This document shows positions 63,462-64,000 of a DNA stretch of 64,000 nt, in pieces; within the stretch, counting starts at the first letter, position 1; each line of letters starts with the position of its first letter. Origin of the DNA: Aricia agestis (lineage: Eukaryota; Arthropoda; Insecta; Lepidoptera; Lycaenidae). The translations under genes and the position numbers were made by a program. Location: contig NC_056421.1 in assembly GCF_905147365.1 (NCBI RefSeq), positions 12,604,001 to 12,668,000 on the forward strand, in the 5' to 3' direction. A model generated the notes under the pieces. That model searched no databases, was not told the origin of the DNA, and was given only the letters and a program-made list of their open reading frames with translations.

Positions 63462-64000
63462 TCTTCTCAAATATCTTACTAAGTCCGTTTTTAGTTACTA
63501 GGCTTTATGTCGTTGCATCAGGATCACTATAAAATCAGAAGTAGTAGCAGGCACCAGAAATGTCAGATTTCAGCGATGGTCACAATTTTGATCAGCATCC
63601 AGTATATACTGGTACTTATCCAGCGATGAAATCTAAGCAAACAGAAATCTTCACTAAAGATAATTTTATTAAATGCAGCTGAACTAGGAAAAGTTAGAAT
63701 CCATTTATCATTATGACATATAAAATAAATATTAATCTGTCCATGTGTAATGGACCGATAGACCGATAACCGTCAAGTAGATAAGAGTTCTGCTAACGGC
63801 TGCTCGTTATTCCGAAAGATAATTGTTTTTATGGGCATCATCATGAAATTATACAATAAAAATGATATTGGTACTTGGTAGTTACTGGAAATAGTTACGA
63901 TAATTTCCATCTTGCTTAAATCAATGCCAATTACTAAATTCAGTTTTAAAAATATTGTAGTACATATTGGTAGTTGAAATGGTTAAAAAGGGTAAATAAG
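63462..64000. other. No recognisable feature to window end
   Basis: AT-rich sequence without a supported gene or recurring repeat. Confidence 0.45.

Overview
The window looks like repeat-dense, gene-poor nuclear DNA from a moth or butterfly. Evidence: many copies of lepidopteran-type Helitron-like repeats (head TCCATACTAATATTATAAAT, end hairpin + CTAG), two families of tRNA-derived SINEs with ATT tails, a Dong/R4-type retrotransposon lying in TTA/TAA repeats, and an AT-rich background with GC-rich repeat islands. I found no convincing host gene exon, rRNA, functional tRNA or CRISPR array. The only long coding region is the retrotransposon protein on the minus strand at 46878-50951 (1357 aa). 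Species assignment and the family labels used here (H1, V, W, U, X, Z, P, S1, S2, MITE A-E and T) are mine.

Layout. 1-9.7 kb: degenerate Helitron-like copies, a TA-flanked MITE, a perfect 20-bp hairpin, a 1.15-kb TIR element with a GC-rich core (4290-5441), and SINE S1. 9.7-11.7 kb: a three-copy tandem Helitron-like array, then an S1 SINE inserted at the very tip of an H1 copy. 11.9-23.5 kb: several fold-back MITEs, a second TGTCGCAG element (14545-15056), a compound palindrome with a GC-rich centre (18235-18990) and copies of the poly(A)-tailed P repeat. 24.4-25.1 kb: a miniature LTR retrotransposon (TRIM) with 173-bp LTRs and a GATA target duplication. 27-31 kb: a 33-bp minisatellite and a chain of TTA-flanked MITEs joined end to end. 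31-46 kb: AT-rich DNA, SINEs, a non-LTR RT pseudogene, two MITE-in-Helitron nests and a hAT-like MITE. 46.47-53.19 kb: a single H1 Helitron-like copy split by three other elements (SINE S2; the Dong-like element inside the SINE tail; a 1740-bp TIR element with a coding exon). 53.2-64 kb: further MITEs with verifiable 3- or 8-bp duplications, a second MITE chain (56.1-56.75 kb), P and H1 copies, and a three-level nest at 62154-62971.

How parts work together. The Dong-like protein carries reverse transcriptase, a CCHC zinc motif and a restriction-like endonuclease, so it could be an autonomous element and it sits in the expected TTA/TAA target. Nearly everything else is non-autonomous and depends on enzymes not encoded here: Rep/helicase for the Helitron-like repeats, PIF/Harbinger-, hAT- and mariner-type transposases for the MITEs, LINE reverse transcriptase for the SINEs, and LTR-element proteins for the TRIM. 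The strongest material for follow-up is the multi-level nest at 46-53 kb, the G-tract TIR element within it, the TRIM, and the MITE chains that reuse each other's TTA sites.
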